A DNA stretch of 64,000 nucleotides from positions 1 to 64,000 of the forward strand of contig CAZZUX010000005.1 of NCBI GenBank assembly GCA_964657395.1. Reading direction: 5' to 3'. Origin of the DNA: G963692885 sp964657395. Lineage in GTDB: Bacteria > Acidobacteriota > Terriglobia > Terriglobales > Acidobacteriaceae. Shown here one piece after another: positions 9,425 through 18,242 of the stretch (position 1 is the stretch's first letter; each line of letters begins with the position of its first letter). The position numbers and the translations under genes are program-made. The notes below the pieces were generated by a model, which searched no databases, had not been told where the DNA came from, and worked only from the letters and a program-made list of their open reading frames with translations.

Positions 9425-10128
9425 CCCTGGCTCATGTAGAAGAGGCTGAGACGCGGCAGGCGATATTTGTCGATGATGCGTTTGTGCAGGAACTGTTGTT
9501 CGATCTGACGGATCTGCAAGGCCTGCATGCGGCTGCGATAGGGGGCCAGCTCACGGGCGGCCTGAGCCTTGAGGGCAAGGAGATCCTGCTCCGGTTCTGC
9601 AGCGAGGATGGAAGCGAAAAGTTTTTCATCCATGACGAGGAGGATGCGGTCGAGATTTTCGAGCTTCGGAAGCAGCAGGCGGACTTCGGCGGCGAGACCG
9701 TCGAGACGGATCGCTGTTTCATTGAAGGCCGGGGCGCAGGCTTCGAGTTTAGTGGCTTGCCGTAATGCGTCGGCACAGGCGAGCAGATGTTGAGCGATTC
9801 GTTCCTGTTCAAAGCCGTTGGCCGGCTTCGTGGTTTCTGATTCTGTGTGCATGCCGACGGCCGCTTCGCGCTGATCTTCAAAGGCCTGCATGACGGCCTG
9901 TGCGCACCAGGCGAGGCCGTTGACTTTCTTCGTGTTGGGACGGGTTCTTTTTGCCTCGTGTTTATCGAAGGCAGAATCAATACCGCTCAGGACGGCTGCG
10001 AGCGGGATGCCGGCTTCTCGCCAGGTTTCTATCAGGGCCCAGTCAACTGTGGACAGGAGCAGGATGGAGCCGCGCCGGCGCGAGAAGTGGTCTTCGATCT
10101 CGGTGAAGTAATTGAAGTAATTCTGCAT
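9421..10128 (-). CDS. conserved hypothetical protein between coaX and rlmD
   Basis: 235-aa soluble protein starting MQNYFNYFTEIEDHFSRRR. The frame stays open upstream to 10347 but would then overlap coaX, so the ATG at 10128 is the sensible start. The N-terminal third resembles a fold with ILLLSTVDWALIETWREAGIPL; the C-terminal half is alpha-helical and charged (LLPKLENLDRILLVMDEKLFASILAAEPEQDLLALKAQAARELAPYR). No catalytic signature recognised. It is translationally coupled to rlmD (4-bp overlap) and lies 58 bp downstream of coaX. Confidence 0.75.
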   Translation of the reverse strand: MQNYFNYFTEIEDHFSRRRGSILLLSTVDWALIETWREAGIPLAAVLSGIDSAFDKHEAKRTRPNTKKVNGLAWCAQAVMQAFEDQREAAVGMHTESETTKPANGFEQERIAQHLLACADALRQATKLEACAPAFNETAIRLDGLAAEVRLLLPKLENLDRILLVMDEKLFASILAAEPEQDLLALKAQAARELAPYRSRMQALQIRQIEQQFLHKRIIDKYRLPRLSLFYMSQG

Positions 10129-10186
10129 GGCTCGTGTGGCTTTGTTCGGAATTCGAGGGTGCCGAGCGCCCAGGAGACGAGGTCGA

Positions 10187-11032
10187 CTACGCGCCGGCCA
10201 TATTTTTTCTGCGCGTCGCATCGCGGGGTTTCGTGATGCGGTTTCGTTCGTAAATGAGGCGGAGTCCGTCGAGGGTGAGTGTATCGTCGACGGCTTCGAT
10301 GTACTTGGATTCTTCGACAATGAGGCGTGCCAGCCCGCCGGTTGCAATGACGCGCGGCTTCCTATCGGATGGTAGTGCCATCTCGTCGATCAGGCGTTCC
10401 AGGATGCCATCGACCAGGCCGATGTAACCGTAAAAGAGGCCGCTCTGCATATTGCTGATGGTGTTGGTGCCGATGACCTTCGCGGGTTTCTTGATGTCGA
10501 CTCGCGAGAGCCTGGCGGCACGTGCGAAGAGTGCGTCGGCAGAGATACCCAGGCCCGGCGCGATGACACCGCCTACGTATTCTCCATGGACGGTGACGAC
10601 ATCGAAGGTGGTGGCGGTGCCGAAATCGACGACGATGACGGGGCCGCCGTATTTCGCGAAGGCCGCAACATCATTGACGAGACGATCGGCGCCGAGTTCG
10701 GCTGGGTTGTCGACCAGGATCGGCATGCCGGTCTTGATGCCGGGTTCGATAAACATGGGCTGCAGTTTGAAGTAGCGCTCGCAGACACGGCGGAGCGTGC
10801 TTTCGATGGGCGGTACGACTGAAGAGATGATGATAGCGATGACCTGCTTGACGTCCAGCTGCTGCATCGCGAAGAGGTTGAGGAAGAGCACGCCGTATTC
10901 GTCGGCCGTCTGGTTCAGATGGGTGGTGACGCGCCAGCTGGCGATGAGTTCGGACGAGCCGTCTTCCTGACCACTGAGCCGATAGAGACCGAGAACTGTG
11001 TTGGTGTTGCCGACGTCGAGAGCAAGCAGCAT
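10187..11032 (-). CDS. coaX: type III pantothenate kinase
   Basis: First step of coenzyme A synthesis: phosphorylates pantothenate with ATP, usually needing a monovalent cation. The N-terminal phosphate-binding loop LLALDVGNTNTVLGLY and the GADRLVNDVAAF...VIVVDFGTATTFDVV block are diagnostic of CoaX (ASKHA fold). 281 aa, slightly longer than the roughly 255-aa norm because of a basic C-terminal tail. It sits 48 bp downstream of birA on the same strand; birA-coaX pairs are common. Confidence 0.95.
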   Translation of the reverse strand: MLLALDVGNTNTVLGLYRLSGQEDGSSELIASWRVTTHLNQTADEYGVLFLNLFAMQQLDVKQVIAIIISSVVPPIESTLRRVCERYFKLQPMFIEPGIKTGMPILVDNPAELGADRLVNDVAAFAKYGGPVIVVDFGTATTFDVVTVHGEYVGGVIAPGLGISADALFARAARLSRVDIKKPAKVIGTNTISNMQSGLFYGYIGLVDGILERLIDEMALPSDRKPRVIATGGLARLIVEESKYIEAVDDTLTLDGLRLIYERNRITKPRDATRRKNMAGA

Positions 11033-11080
11033 AGCGAGCTATCAGGATAGCGTGTTCTGCCCTGTTAACGGGCGGGGCTG

Positions 11081-11893
11081 CTAAAGTGCCCGGACGCCGC
11101 CGGAGTAGACCGTGCGCATGCCTTCTGTGGTGCGTACGCGCAGGAAGCCGCGCGTATCGAGGCCGTCGGTTGTGCCTGAGTAGCCGCCGTCTTCTTCCAC
11201 GCTTACGCGTTTGCCGCGGACCCAGGATGACGCACGAGTGAGGCGATCAAGAATACGGTCGGCGGCCTGCTGGACATTGGGAGCAGCGGTGAGTGCTTCG
11301 ACTTCGCGATGAACGGCGAGGAGCAGGGCGGTGAGAAGCTCCTGCCGCGGCCAGTGGCGGCCTGACTCGATGGCGAGAGAGGTGGCGATGGGTGCGAGTT
11401 CAGCTGGGAATTCTTCCTGGTGCACATTGATGCCGATGCCGATGACTGCGTGGCGGACGCGGGTGACTTCGGCATTGAGTTCGGTGAGGATGCCGCCGAA
11501 CTTCTTCGCTCCGAAGAGCAGGTCGTTAGGCCAGCGGATATCTGCTTCGAGCTGGGTGACCTGGCGGATAGCGTCGTGCACGGCGAGTCCCGCGGCAAGG
11601 GAGAGCCAGAGGACATCGGCCGGGGCGAGGCGCGGACGCAGCAGGATACTGACGTAGAGGCCGGAGCCGGGCGCGGAGTGCCAGCCGTGGTCGCCGCGGC
11701 CGCGACCGGCGGTCTGCTCGTCGGCGAAGTAGACGGTCCCGTTGGGTGTGCCCTTGTCAGCTTCACGCATGGCGAGGGTGTTAGTCGACGCGATCGATGG
11801 GAAGTAGCGCAGCTTCCCGTGGAAGGGTGTGCCGGTGAGGGTGTCGTTGAGGGCTGCCTGATCGATAAATTCTTCTTGTGTCGGTTGAGACAT
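11081..11893 (-). CDS. birA: biotin--[acetyl-CoA-carboxylase] ligase
   Basis: Activates biotin as biotinyl-AMP and attaches it to the biotin carrier protein of acetyl-CoA carboxylase. GRGRGDHGWHS...GLYVSILLRP (biotin/ATP loop) and RWPNDLLFGAKKFGGIL are both present, followed by a small SH3-like C-terminal domain (VSVEEDGGYSGTTDGLD). There is no N-terminal winged helix, so it is a monofunctional class I ligase with no repressor role. The ATG at 11893 (MSQPTQEEF) is chosen; an upstream in-frame ATG at 11926 would intrude on the divergent cupin promoter. Confidence 0.93.
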   Translation of the reverse strand: MSQPTQEEFIDQAALNDTLTGTPFHGKLRYFPSIASTNTLAMREADKGTPNGTVYFADEQTAGRGRGDHGWHSAPGSGLYVSILLRPRLAPADVLWLSLAAGLAVHDAIRQVTQLEADIRWPNDLLFGAKKFGGILTELNAEVTRVRHAVIGIGINVHQEEFPAELAPIATSLAIESGRHWPRQELLTALLLAVHREVEALTAAPNVQQAADRILDRLTRASSWVRGKRVSVEEDGGYSGTTDGLDTRGFLRVRTTEGMRTVYSGGVRAL

Positions 11894-11948
11894 GGGCAGA
11901 CCCAAGTGTACGGGGTGTGCCTGCATTTATGCTGACTCCGGAGAATGC

Positions 11949-12482
11949 ATGACAGAGCGTGATGCGCGGTACTGGATCAGGAAGCTGGAGCTCGCGAAGC
12001 ATCCGGAGGGCGGCTTTTATCGCGTCACGTATACGGCGGATCTGAAGATTCCGGCGGAAGCGCTGCCAGGTGGATCCAAGGGTGCGAGAGTGGTGTCGAC
12101 GGCAATCTACTTTCTGCTCAGTAATCAGATTTTTGAAGAGAACGCGAGTGGCCACTTCTCTGCGTTTCATCGGCTGCAGTCGGATGAGTTGTGGCATTTC
12201 CATGCCGGCGGTCCACTGGTGGTGCATAGTATTGCTCCGGATGGCAGCTACAAGAAGCTGTTGCTGGGGAAAGATCCGGAAGACGGCGAACGTTTCCAGG
12301 GCTGCATTCCGGCCGGGTGCTGGTTTGCGTCAGCGCCGCTGTATCCGGACAGCTTTGCGCTGGTGAGCTGCACGGTGTCGCCGGGCTTTGACTTTGCGGA
12401 TTTTGAACTGGCGAAACGGGATGAGCTGAGTACGGCGTATCCGCAGCATCGGGAGCTGGTAGAGCGATTTACACGGCAGTAA
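11949..12482 (+). CDS. cupin (DUF985) family protein
   Basis: 177-aa single-domain cupin. The N-terminus ARYWIRKLELAKHPEGGFYRVTY and the core FHRLQSDELWHFHAGGPLVVHSI are typical of the DUF985 family (RmlC-like fold). Biochemical role unknown; related proteins are sugar epimerase-like or metal binding. The ATG at 11949 is preferred over upstream frames because it starts at the conserved N-terminus. It is divergent from birA with about 55 bp between starts, and convergent with yvcK, with 3 bp between stops. Confidence 0.85.
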   Translation: MTERDARYWIRKLELAKHPEGGFYRVTYTADLKIPAEALPGGSKGARVVSTAIYFLLSNQIFEENASGHFSAFHRLQSDELWHFHAGGPLVVHSIAPDGSYKKLLLGKDPEDGERFQGCIPAGCWFASAPLYPDSFALVSCTVSPGFDFADFELAKRDELSTAYPQHRELVERFTRQ

Positions 12483-12485
12483 GAG

Positions 12486-13595
12486 CTAGCTGGGTTTGCC
12501 GGCGAGTCCGAGTTGGAGAAGCGTCTGGGTGACGCGGTCGGAGCCGTGGCGGAGGACGTCGCCTTCATCGGCAAAGTTGCCTGCGATGCAGTGGACTCCA
12601 AGTTTCTCGACGGCGTCGATGTCGGGTTCGATCGGCTCTGCACCTTCGGCGGCGTAGCGTTCGAGCATGATCTGCGAAACCGGTGCGGTATTCACCAGGG
12701 CGTAATCGAAGATGGGCTGGCCGGCGTGCTCGTAGATGCGCGCGATGTGCTGTGAGGCGGTGAGGCCGATGCTTTCGTTGGCCTGGGTCATGAGGTTGCA
12801 GACGTAGACGCGGACAGCCCTCGATTGCGCGATGGCTTCCGGAATTTTCTGAACCAGCAGGTTGGTGATGACCGAGGTATAGAGGGAGCCGGGACCGAGG
12901 GTGATGAGGTCGGCCTGCTCAATGGCGTCGAGAGTTTCCGGCAGAGGTTCGGCAGAGGCGGGTTCAAGCAGTAGCTGGGTGATGCGAAGCTTGCTGGCGG
13001 TAATGTTGGTTTCTCCCTGTACCAGGCTGCCATCGGCCATGCGTGCGGCGAGCGCGACGTTGGTGGTGGTGGAGGGATAGATGTGGCCGCGGGTGGCGAG
13101 CACCTGGGAGGACAGCTTAATGGCCTGGGCGAAGTCGCCGGTAATTTCGGCGAGAGCGGCGACGAAGAGATTGCCGAAGCTGTGGCCTTCGAGGCCGGGG
13201 TCACCGGTCTCGCTGGCGGAGAAGCGATGGCGGAAGAGCCGGGAGAGCAGGTGTTCATCGTCGGCGAGCGCGACCATGCAGTTGCGCAGGTCGCCTGGCG
13301 GGAGCATGTTGAAGTGCTTGCGAAGGCGTCCGCTGGAGCCGCCGTCGTCGGTCACGGTCACGACGGCGGACAGATCGCTGATCATGCATGGCTGGTTGAC
13401 GCAGTCATCGTTTGCGGGAGTGACATGGGAAGCGACATGGCGGCGCAGACCACGCAGCAGGGTCGACAGGCCGGTGCCGCCGCCCATGGCGACGACGCGA
13501 AGTCCGCGGGTTTTACGTTCTTTTGCCGGAGACGTGTATGCCGGGGATTTCGCGGTCTTCGATTTTGGGGTTGTTGCGGGCATTGGCGGCGTCAT
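12486..13595 (-). CDS. yvcK: YvcK/CofD-like gluconeogenesis factor
   Basis: UDP-sugar-binding protein of the CofD/YvcK family, needed in other bacteria for growth on gluconeogenic carbon and for cell shape. The glycine-rich VVAMGGGTGLSTLLRGLRR motif lies near residue 33 after a basic, probably disordered leader. VTDDGGSSGRLR and DLITLGPGSLYTSVITNLLV follow. 369 aa is within range. An ATG at 13583 is an alternative start. About 115 bp separate it from the TPR gene upstream. Confidence 0.92.
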   Translation of the reverse strand: MTPPMPATTPKSKTAKSPAYTSPAKERKTRGLRVVAMGGGTGLSTLLRGLRRHVASHVTPANDDCVNQPCMISDLSAVVTVTDDGGSSGRLRKHFNMLPPGDLRNCMVALADDEHLLSRLFRHRFSASETGDPGLEGHSFGNLFVAALAEITGDFAQAIKLSSQVLATRGHIYPSTTTNVALAARMADGSLVQGETNITASKLRITQLLLEPASAEPLPETLDAIEQADLITLGPGSLYTSVITNLLVQKIPEAIAQSRAVRVYVCNLMTQANESIGLTASQHIARIYEHAGQPIFDYALVNTAPVSQIMLERYAAEGAEPIEPDIDAVEKLGVHCIAGNFADEGDVLRHGSDRVTQTLLQLGLAGKPS

Positions 13596-13710
13596 TCACT
13601 TGCGACGCGGGTCTTGCCGACTTGCACGGAGATAGGCACCGCTACAGATTAGAGCAATTTGGTTCAGATTGCAGCGGTTGCCAGGACGTCTGTTTGCAGG
13701 AGTACTCAGC

Positions 13711-14268
13711 TCACGCCAGTTCGGGGTACAGGAGTTCAGTAAAGCGCGGATCGTCTGCCATGTCCTGAAAGTCAGAGTCGGTGCGTGCCTGGATGCGGTT
13801 GCGGGGGTTGATGTCGATAGCACGCTGGAGATGATCGAGACATCCTTCGACCTGTCCGGTCATGCTTTCGAGGATTGCGAAACCGTACAGTGCGTAATCC
13901 GCCCCGGGATTTTTGTCGAGAATGGCTTCGAATTGTTCCCGTGCTTCATCGTAGAAACCGGTGTTCAGGAGAGAGATAGCGTAATCATAGTGTTCTTCTG
14001 AACTGGCGAAGGTGCGTGCTTCCTGCTTGGCGTGACGGGCGCACACGGCGAGATAGACGCGAGAGCGCTCCTGCAGCTCGGGCGCAGCCTCGGCGATGAG
14101 TTGCTGGAACAGCGTACCGGCCTTTTCGAATTTGCCTTCCTGCATCAGCTTGAGGGCAGCCTGATAGTCATTGAGCGACTTCTGGTGAGCCGGGTCGGCG
14201 ACGGGCCGCATCTTTCCCGCGATGGTTTTGGGCGTGCGTTTTTGCGTGCCCTGTCCTGCTTGTGCCAT
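13711..14268 (-). CDS. TPR-repeat protein
   Basis: 185-aa protein with tetratricopeptide-like helical pairs. It begins with a basic N-terminus (TQKRTPKTIAGKMRPVADP) and has repeats around residues 25-65 (LNDYQAALKLMQEGKFEKAGTLFQQLI) and 85-140 (ISLLNTGFYDEAREQFEAIL..DYALYGFAILESMTGQVEGCLDHLQRAIDINP). No signal peptide. A protein-binding scaffold is likely but the partner is unknown. A strong-looking sigma-70 promoter sits about 110 bp upstream of its start. Confidence 0.8.
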   Translation of the reverse strand: MAQAGQGTQKRTPKTIAGKMRPVADPAHQKSLNDYQAALKLMQEGKFEKAGTLFQQLIAEAAPELQERSRVYLAVCARHAKQEARTFASSEEHYDYAISLLNTGFYDEAREQFEAILDKNPGADYALYGFAILESMTGQVEGCLDHLQRAIDINPRNRIQARTDSDFQDMADDPRFTELLYPELA

Positions 14269-14381
14269 ACGTAGCTTTTCCTCGGACCGGAATCAGTAGT
14301 ATCCCTGCAGTGTTTCACAGCACCGACTGCCTTTATACCAGTGTGGCACCGTGGAAGGAATACGCGGGCTGTACGAGAGGT

Positions 14382-14410
14382 TTTATAACTTCGCCCCCTA
14401 CCCTCGTCAA
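14382..14410 (-). promoter_or_regulatory. sigma-70-type promoter for the TPR gene
   Basis: Read on the minus strand: -35 TTGACG (14405-14410), 17-bp spacer, -10 TATAAA (14382-14387). Each box matches the consensus at five of six positions. It points at the TPR gene starting at 14268, giving a 5' leader of roughly 105 nt. Confidence comes from box quality and spacing only. Confidence 0.6.
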
Positions 14411-14423
14411 ATGGCCGATCCGG

Positions 14424-15110
14424 CTATGTTTTCGCAGCCGGCGTTGCGGCTGCAGTTTGACTGTAGAGCGCAGGATTCAATGTCGGATCGTTATACATTT
14501 TCAGCTGCCGGTAGACCTTGAACCGACGTGTGCCTGCCTGTACATCCTGCCACAAGGCGTCGAGGCAGGCGGCGAGATCACTGCGCTGCGCTTCAAGAAT
14601 GCGCAGTCGTTCCTGGTTGCGCGCGGCATGGCCGGGCGGGGCATCGGGACGGCTGACCTCTTCCCTGGTGTGGTAGAGCTTGAGCGAAAGGATGGACAGC
14701 CTGTCGATCATCATGCCGGGTGTTTCGGAGTGAAGGGCCGCCGGATTGCTTTCGTTCTGTGGGCCGAGCTTGTTCAGCAGCCATCCGTCGAGCTGCTCGG
14801 CAAGATCGTTGCGCTGCTGGTTGATGCGGTCGATGGCGCGCTTTGCTCCGGCGATTTCCGAATCGAGGGCAGACGGTATGCGGGCGAGATCTTCGACGTG
14901 CCACAGCCGGAAGTTGGCAAGATGCTGCGCAGCGACCAGGCTGAGGAACGGATCATGGTCAACGCCGGTAGACGCTAGCGTAGAAGAAGTGGCTGCTGCA
15001 GAGGCGGCAAGCGGGTCAGGCAGGGCGGACGTGGCGGGAGGCAGCTGGTGCCACGTGGCATTGCTGCGGTCATGCAGCGCGGTGATGTCGGTCGCGGAGA
15101 GAAGCTTCAT
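14424..15110 (-). CDS. DUF4254 domain-containing protein
   Basis: 228-aa soluble helical protein. ANFRLWHVEDLARIPSALDSEIAGAKRAIDRINQQRNDLAEQLD and the following TPGMMIDRLSILSLKLYH segment match the DUF4254 pattern, a family of unknown function often near LPS or sugar genes. The N-terminal 50 residues are Ala/Ser-rich and look like a linker. No active-site motif is evident. It is divergent from the ATP-grasp gene at 15237. Confidence 0.75.
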   Translation of the reverse strand: MKLLSATDITALHDRSNATWHQLPPATSALPDPLAASAAATSSTLASTGVDHDPFLSLVAAQHLANFRLWHVEDLARIPSALDSEIAGAKRAIDRINQQRNDLAEQLDGWLLNKLGPQNESNPAALHSETPGMMIDRLSILSLKLYHTREEVSRPDAPPGHAARNQERLRILEAQRSDLAACLDALWQDVQAGTRRFKVYRQLKMYNDPTLNPALYSQTAAATPAAKT

Positions 15111-15236
15111 GCGGAATGGAAGTTGCCCTTTATAGTAAATCCAATATGAGCGACCGGGTTCTGCCCAGGGTACGGCAGGGCTTCGCTATGGATTCAAGAG
15201 AGCTGAAGCTGCTATGAACGGAAGGAGCACCTACGC

Positions 15237-16439
15237 ATGGCTGAGCGCGAACTGATCCTCTGCTACACGACCTATGAAAAGGGCCAGGCCTTTATCGAGG
15301 AGTGTGCACGCCAGGGTTGCCGGGTTCTGCTGCTGACGGTCGATAAGCTGCGGGATGCAGACTGGCCGCGCGACTCTATTGACGAGATTGTGACGATGCC
15401 GGAGGGGCTGAACCGCGAGCAGGTCACGAATACTGTCAGCTATCTTGCCCGTGGACGGCGGATCGAGCGGATCGTGGCGCTGGATGAGTTCGACATGGAA
15501 ATGGCGGCTCACCTGCGAGAACACCTGCGCCTGCCGGGACTTGGTCTAACAACGACTGCGCATTTTCGAGACAAGCTGGCGATGCGGATTCGCGCTGACC
15601 AGGCGGGCATCCTGGTTCCGGAGTTTACGCCGGTTATCAACTATGACGATTTGCGGGTGTGGATGGAGCATGTGCCTGGGCCGTGGCTGTTGAAGCCGCG
15701 TGCCGAGGCTTCGGCAATCGGTATTCGCAAGGTGCAATCGTCAGAGGAGGTGTGGCGGACGCTGGATCAGCTTGGCGATCGTCAGAGCTATTTCCTGATG
15801 GAGCGCTTTGTGCCAGGCGAGATTTTTCACGTTGACGCGCTGACCTGGGACCGGAAGGTCATATTTTCGGCGGTAAGCCAGTACGGCAAGCCGCCGATGC
15901 AGACGATGCACGAAGGCGGCGTGTTCACGACTCGTACTATCGATCGTGCCAGCAAAGATGCGACGGCGCTGACCAGTTTGAACGCTGAGCTGGTGCCGAC
16001 GCTTGGGCTGGTGCGCGGCGTTACGCATGCCGAGTACATTCGCAGCCATGCGGATGGCCGATTCTACTTTCTGGAAGTGGCCGCTCGCGTGGGTGGCGCG
16101 TTTATTGCCGAGCTGATCCAGTATGCCAACGGGTTGAACCTGTGGGCGGAGTGGGCGCGCATCGAGATAGCGGCCTTGAGGAACGAGGTTTACAAGCTGC
16201 CGAAGCTCACCAGTGACTATGCCGGCAGTGTGCTCTGCCTGGCGAAGGAGGCAGAGCCGGATACAGCTGCGTTCAATGCGCCTGAAGTGGTGTACCGGAT
16301 GAAGCGGCATCACCATGCGGGCCTGATTGTGCGTTCGCCGAAAGCAGAACGCGTCAAGAAGCTGCTGGAGGAGTACGCGGAGGGATTCGCGGAACGATTC
16401 CTCGCGATCGAGCCGGTACCGGACAAGCCGACGAATTAG
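15237..16439 (+). CDS. ATP-grasp domain carboxylate ligase
   Basis: 400-aa ATP-grasp protein, expected to form an amide, ester or thioester through an acyl-phosphate intermediate. Features: a pre-ATP-grasp domain (residues 1-110), PWLLKPRAEASAIGIRKV (phosphate-binding lysine, near residue 145), MERFVPGEIFHVDAL (near 190) and EVAARVGGAFIAELI (metal-binding Glu/Arg, near 280). AAGGAGC upstream of ATG 15237 is a good ribosome-binding site. The family resembles carbamoyl-phosphate-synthase-L-like or biotin-carboxylase-like ligases; the substrate is unknown and nothing nearby identifies it. Confidence 0.82.
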   Translation: MAERELILCYTTYEKGQAFIEECARQGCRVLLLTVDKLRDADWPRDSIDEIVTMPEGLNREQVTNTVSYLARGRRIERIVALDEFDMEMAAHLREHLRLPGLGLTTTAHFRDKLAMRIRADQAGILVPEFTPVINYDDLRVWMEHVPGPWLLKPRAEASAIGIRKVQSSEEVWRTLDQLGDRQSYFLMERFVPGEIFHVDALTWDRKVIFSAVSQYGKPPMQTMHEGGVFTTRTIDRASKDATALTSLNAELVPTLGLVRGVTHAEYIRSHADGRFYFLEVAARVGGAFIAELIQYANGLNLWAEWARIEIAALRNEVYKLPKLTSDYAGSVLCLAKEAEPDTAAFNAPEVVYRMKRHHHAGLIVRSPKAERVKKLLEEYAEGFAERFLAIEPVPDKPTN

Positions 16440-16553
16440 GCGGTTCTGTTTGTCCATCGAAGTGTGGAGTCAAATTCCATCCGTATAGGCGAAAGACAGG
16501 ACAGGCACCCCGTCGCTAGTGTCAGCAGCGAACGTGATCGAAGGAGACTTTGC

Positions 16554-17120
16554 ATGCCACACATTCAACTTCCTGAAGGACTGCCGGGGATTACCGGACC
16601 GATGGCTTACCGTCCTGAGACAGCACGACCACTGCGAGCGCTGGCCGAGACGCTGCTGCGCGGACCAAGCACGCTGAGCCCTGCGGATCGGGAGATGATT
16701 GCGACTTACACATCCAGCCAGAACGACTGCTACTTCTGCCAGACCAGCCATGGTGCTGCTGCCGCCCATCACCTTGGAGGGAACCTGGCTCTGATCGACG
16801 AGGTGAAGCAGAACTTTGAGCGTGCGCCAATTTCTGAGAAGTTGAAGGCGCTGCTGGCCATTGCGGGCCAGGTGCAGAAAGGCGGCAAGAACGTGACTTC
16901 GGAGCACATCGCAAGAGCGCGGCAGGCTGGCGCTACGGATCTTGAGATCCATGACACGGTGCTGATTGCTGCGGCTTTCTGCATGTACAACCGCTACGTG
17001 GATGGACTGGCGACCTGGGCTCCTCGCGATCCTGCGATGTACGAAGCGATGGGAGCGCGGATGGCCGAGCAGGGCTATGTGCATCCGGAGCCGGTAGCCG
17101 AAGCTGCGGGCGTCGCTTAA
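16554..17120 (+). CDS. AhpD-like carboxymuconolactone decarboxylase family protein (copy 1)
   Basis: 188-aa AhpD-fold protein of the peroxidase-related type. NDCYFCQTSHG carries the redox pair C59-x2-C62 and H66, suggesting thiol-dependent peroxidase or disulfide activity. A clear AAGGAG lies 6 nt before ATG 16554; the frame is open further upstream but has no better start. It is followed 28 bp later by a close paralogue, so the two are likely co-transcribed. Confidence 0.88.
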   Translation: MPHIQLPEGLPGITGPMAYRPETARPLRALAETLLRGPSTLSPADREMIATYTSSQNDCYFCQTSHGAAAAHHLGGNLALIDEVKQNFERAPISEKLKALLAIAGQVQKGGKNVTSEHIARARQAGATDLEIHDTVLIAAAFCMYNRYVDGLATWAPRDPAMYEAMGARMAEQGYVHPEPVAEAAGVA

Positions 17121-17148
17121 TCGTTACTTGGACTGGTAAAGGAGCATC

Positions 17149-17721
17149 ATGCCTCACATCAAGTTACCTGAAGGTCTGTTCGGCATTCGCGCGGCCATGG
17201 CGTATCGGCCTGAAACAGCGAAGCCTCTGAATGAACTGGTCGAGGTGCTGCTGCACCAGCCGAGCTCGCTGACGCCGGGGGAGCGCGAGTTGATTGCGAC
17301 GTATGTCTCTCACCTGAACGACTGCTACTACTGCCAGACTATTCACGGGGCGATTGCCGCTGCCAGCTTGAATGGGGACGAGGAGCTGGTGAAGCGGGTG
17401 AAGTCCGACTTTCAGCATGCTGCTATCTCGGACAAGCTGAAGGCGCTGCTGGTGATTGCCGCGAAGGTGCAGAAGGGCGGCAAGAATGTAACGACGGCTG
17501 ATGTAGAAGCAGCGCGGAGCGTGGGTGCGTCCGATCTGGAGATCCACGATACGGTGCTGATTGCGGCGGCCTTCTGCATGTACAACCGCTATGTGGATGG
17601 GCTGGCGACGACGCAGCCGGAGGATGAGGCGATGTATCGTGAACGCGGCATCCGGGTGGCGAAGGAAGGGTATGTTGCTGTGAGTAAGAGCTATCTGCCG
17701 CAGGAAGCAGTGGCGCGCTGA
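17149..17721 (+). CDS. AhpD-like carboxymuconolactone decarboxylase family protein (copy 2)
   Basis: 190-aa tandem paralogue of the preceding gene. Both begin MPHIxLPEGL and share AYRPETAxPL, the redox motif at C59-x2-C62/H66, and a KAL...VQKGGKNVT..EIHDTVLIAAAFCMYNRYVDGLA C-terminal half. Copy 2 has a distinct tail (SKSYLPQEAVAR). Ribosome-binding site AAGGAG is present upstream. Predicted thiol peroxidase/reductase; the physiological electron donor is unknown. Confidence 0.88.
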   Translation: MPHIKLPEGLFGIRAAMAYRPETAKPLNELVEVLLHQPSSLTPGERELIATYVSHLNDCYYCQTIHGAIAAASLNGDEELVKRVKSDFQHAAISDKLKALLVIAAKVQKGGKNVTTADVEAARSVGASDLEIHDTVLIAAAFCMYNRYVDGLATTQPEDEAMYRERGIRVAKEGYVAVSKSYLPQEAVAR

Positions 17722-17785
17722 AGCCTGTAATGGTGGCGGCCAGACAACCGGCCGCAATGCCGGAGATGCCGCATTTCGAGGTAAA

Positions 17786-17861
17786 TGGTGAGCCCGCTGG
17801 GACTCGAACCCAGGACCCATGCATTAAAAGTGCATTGCTCTACCAACTGAGCTACGAGCTC
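17786..17861 (-). tRNA. tRNA-Lys (anticodon TTT)
   Basis: 76 nt including an encoded CCA at 17786-17788. On the minus strand: acceptor GAGCTCG pairs with CGGGCTC, D-arm GCTC..GAGC, anticodon stem ATGCA/TGCAT around loop CTTTTAA (anticodon TTT), and T-arm CTGGG-TTCGAGT-CCCAG. All four stems pair. Confidence 0.97.
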
Positions 17862-18242
17862 ACAACTGGCATGGATTCTCTAAAATTATCACAATCGCCT
17901 GGTCCAGCGTGCGGCTGGAGCTACGTGGTTTGCAGTGCTGCGCAATAGCAGGGGAGTGACGTTTGAGCGCGGCGTCCTGTTCCGGGACGCCTGCTTGTGT
18001 GCCGATGGATGATTTTGTTCTTGGCATGAGCACCGATTCACGCTATACCTGTCTCAACTTTCATAAATGTAACTGCGTGTGATTGGTTTGCTGCCGGTGC
18101 TGCACTGGATGGTGTTTCTTCCAAGTTCAGACTCCGGGCGGTAGACAGGTAGTATCCATGGACCCGCACGAATGTAGGGTGCGTGGCTTGTTGTACTTGC
18201 CGTACTGCAGTGATGCCGTGAGTCAGCCAGGAGGGCACAAAG
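17862..18242. other. 381-bp intergenic region between tRNA-Lys and the BcsQ-like gene
   Basis: No coding frame with support. It must hold the tRNA-Lys promoter (a GATAAT-like -10 preceded by TG lies about 24 nt upstream of the tRNA on minus) and the leader of the plus-strand gene, which has GGAGGG before its ATG. A perfect 7-bp inverted repeat GGCGTCC/GGACGCC with a 7-nt loop lies at 17971-17991 without a T-run. Nothing else is seen. Confidence 0.5.

Noticed and set aside
17971..17991. Rho-independent terminator at the GGCGTCC/GGACGCC repeat
   Set aside because: No T-run on either strand; the similar arms in the palindrome at 44413 are in the opposite arrangement and are probably coincidence.
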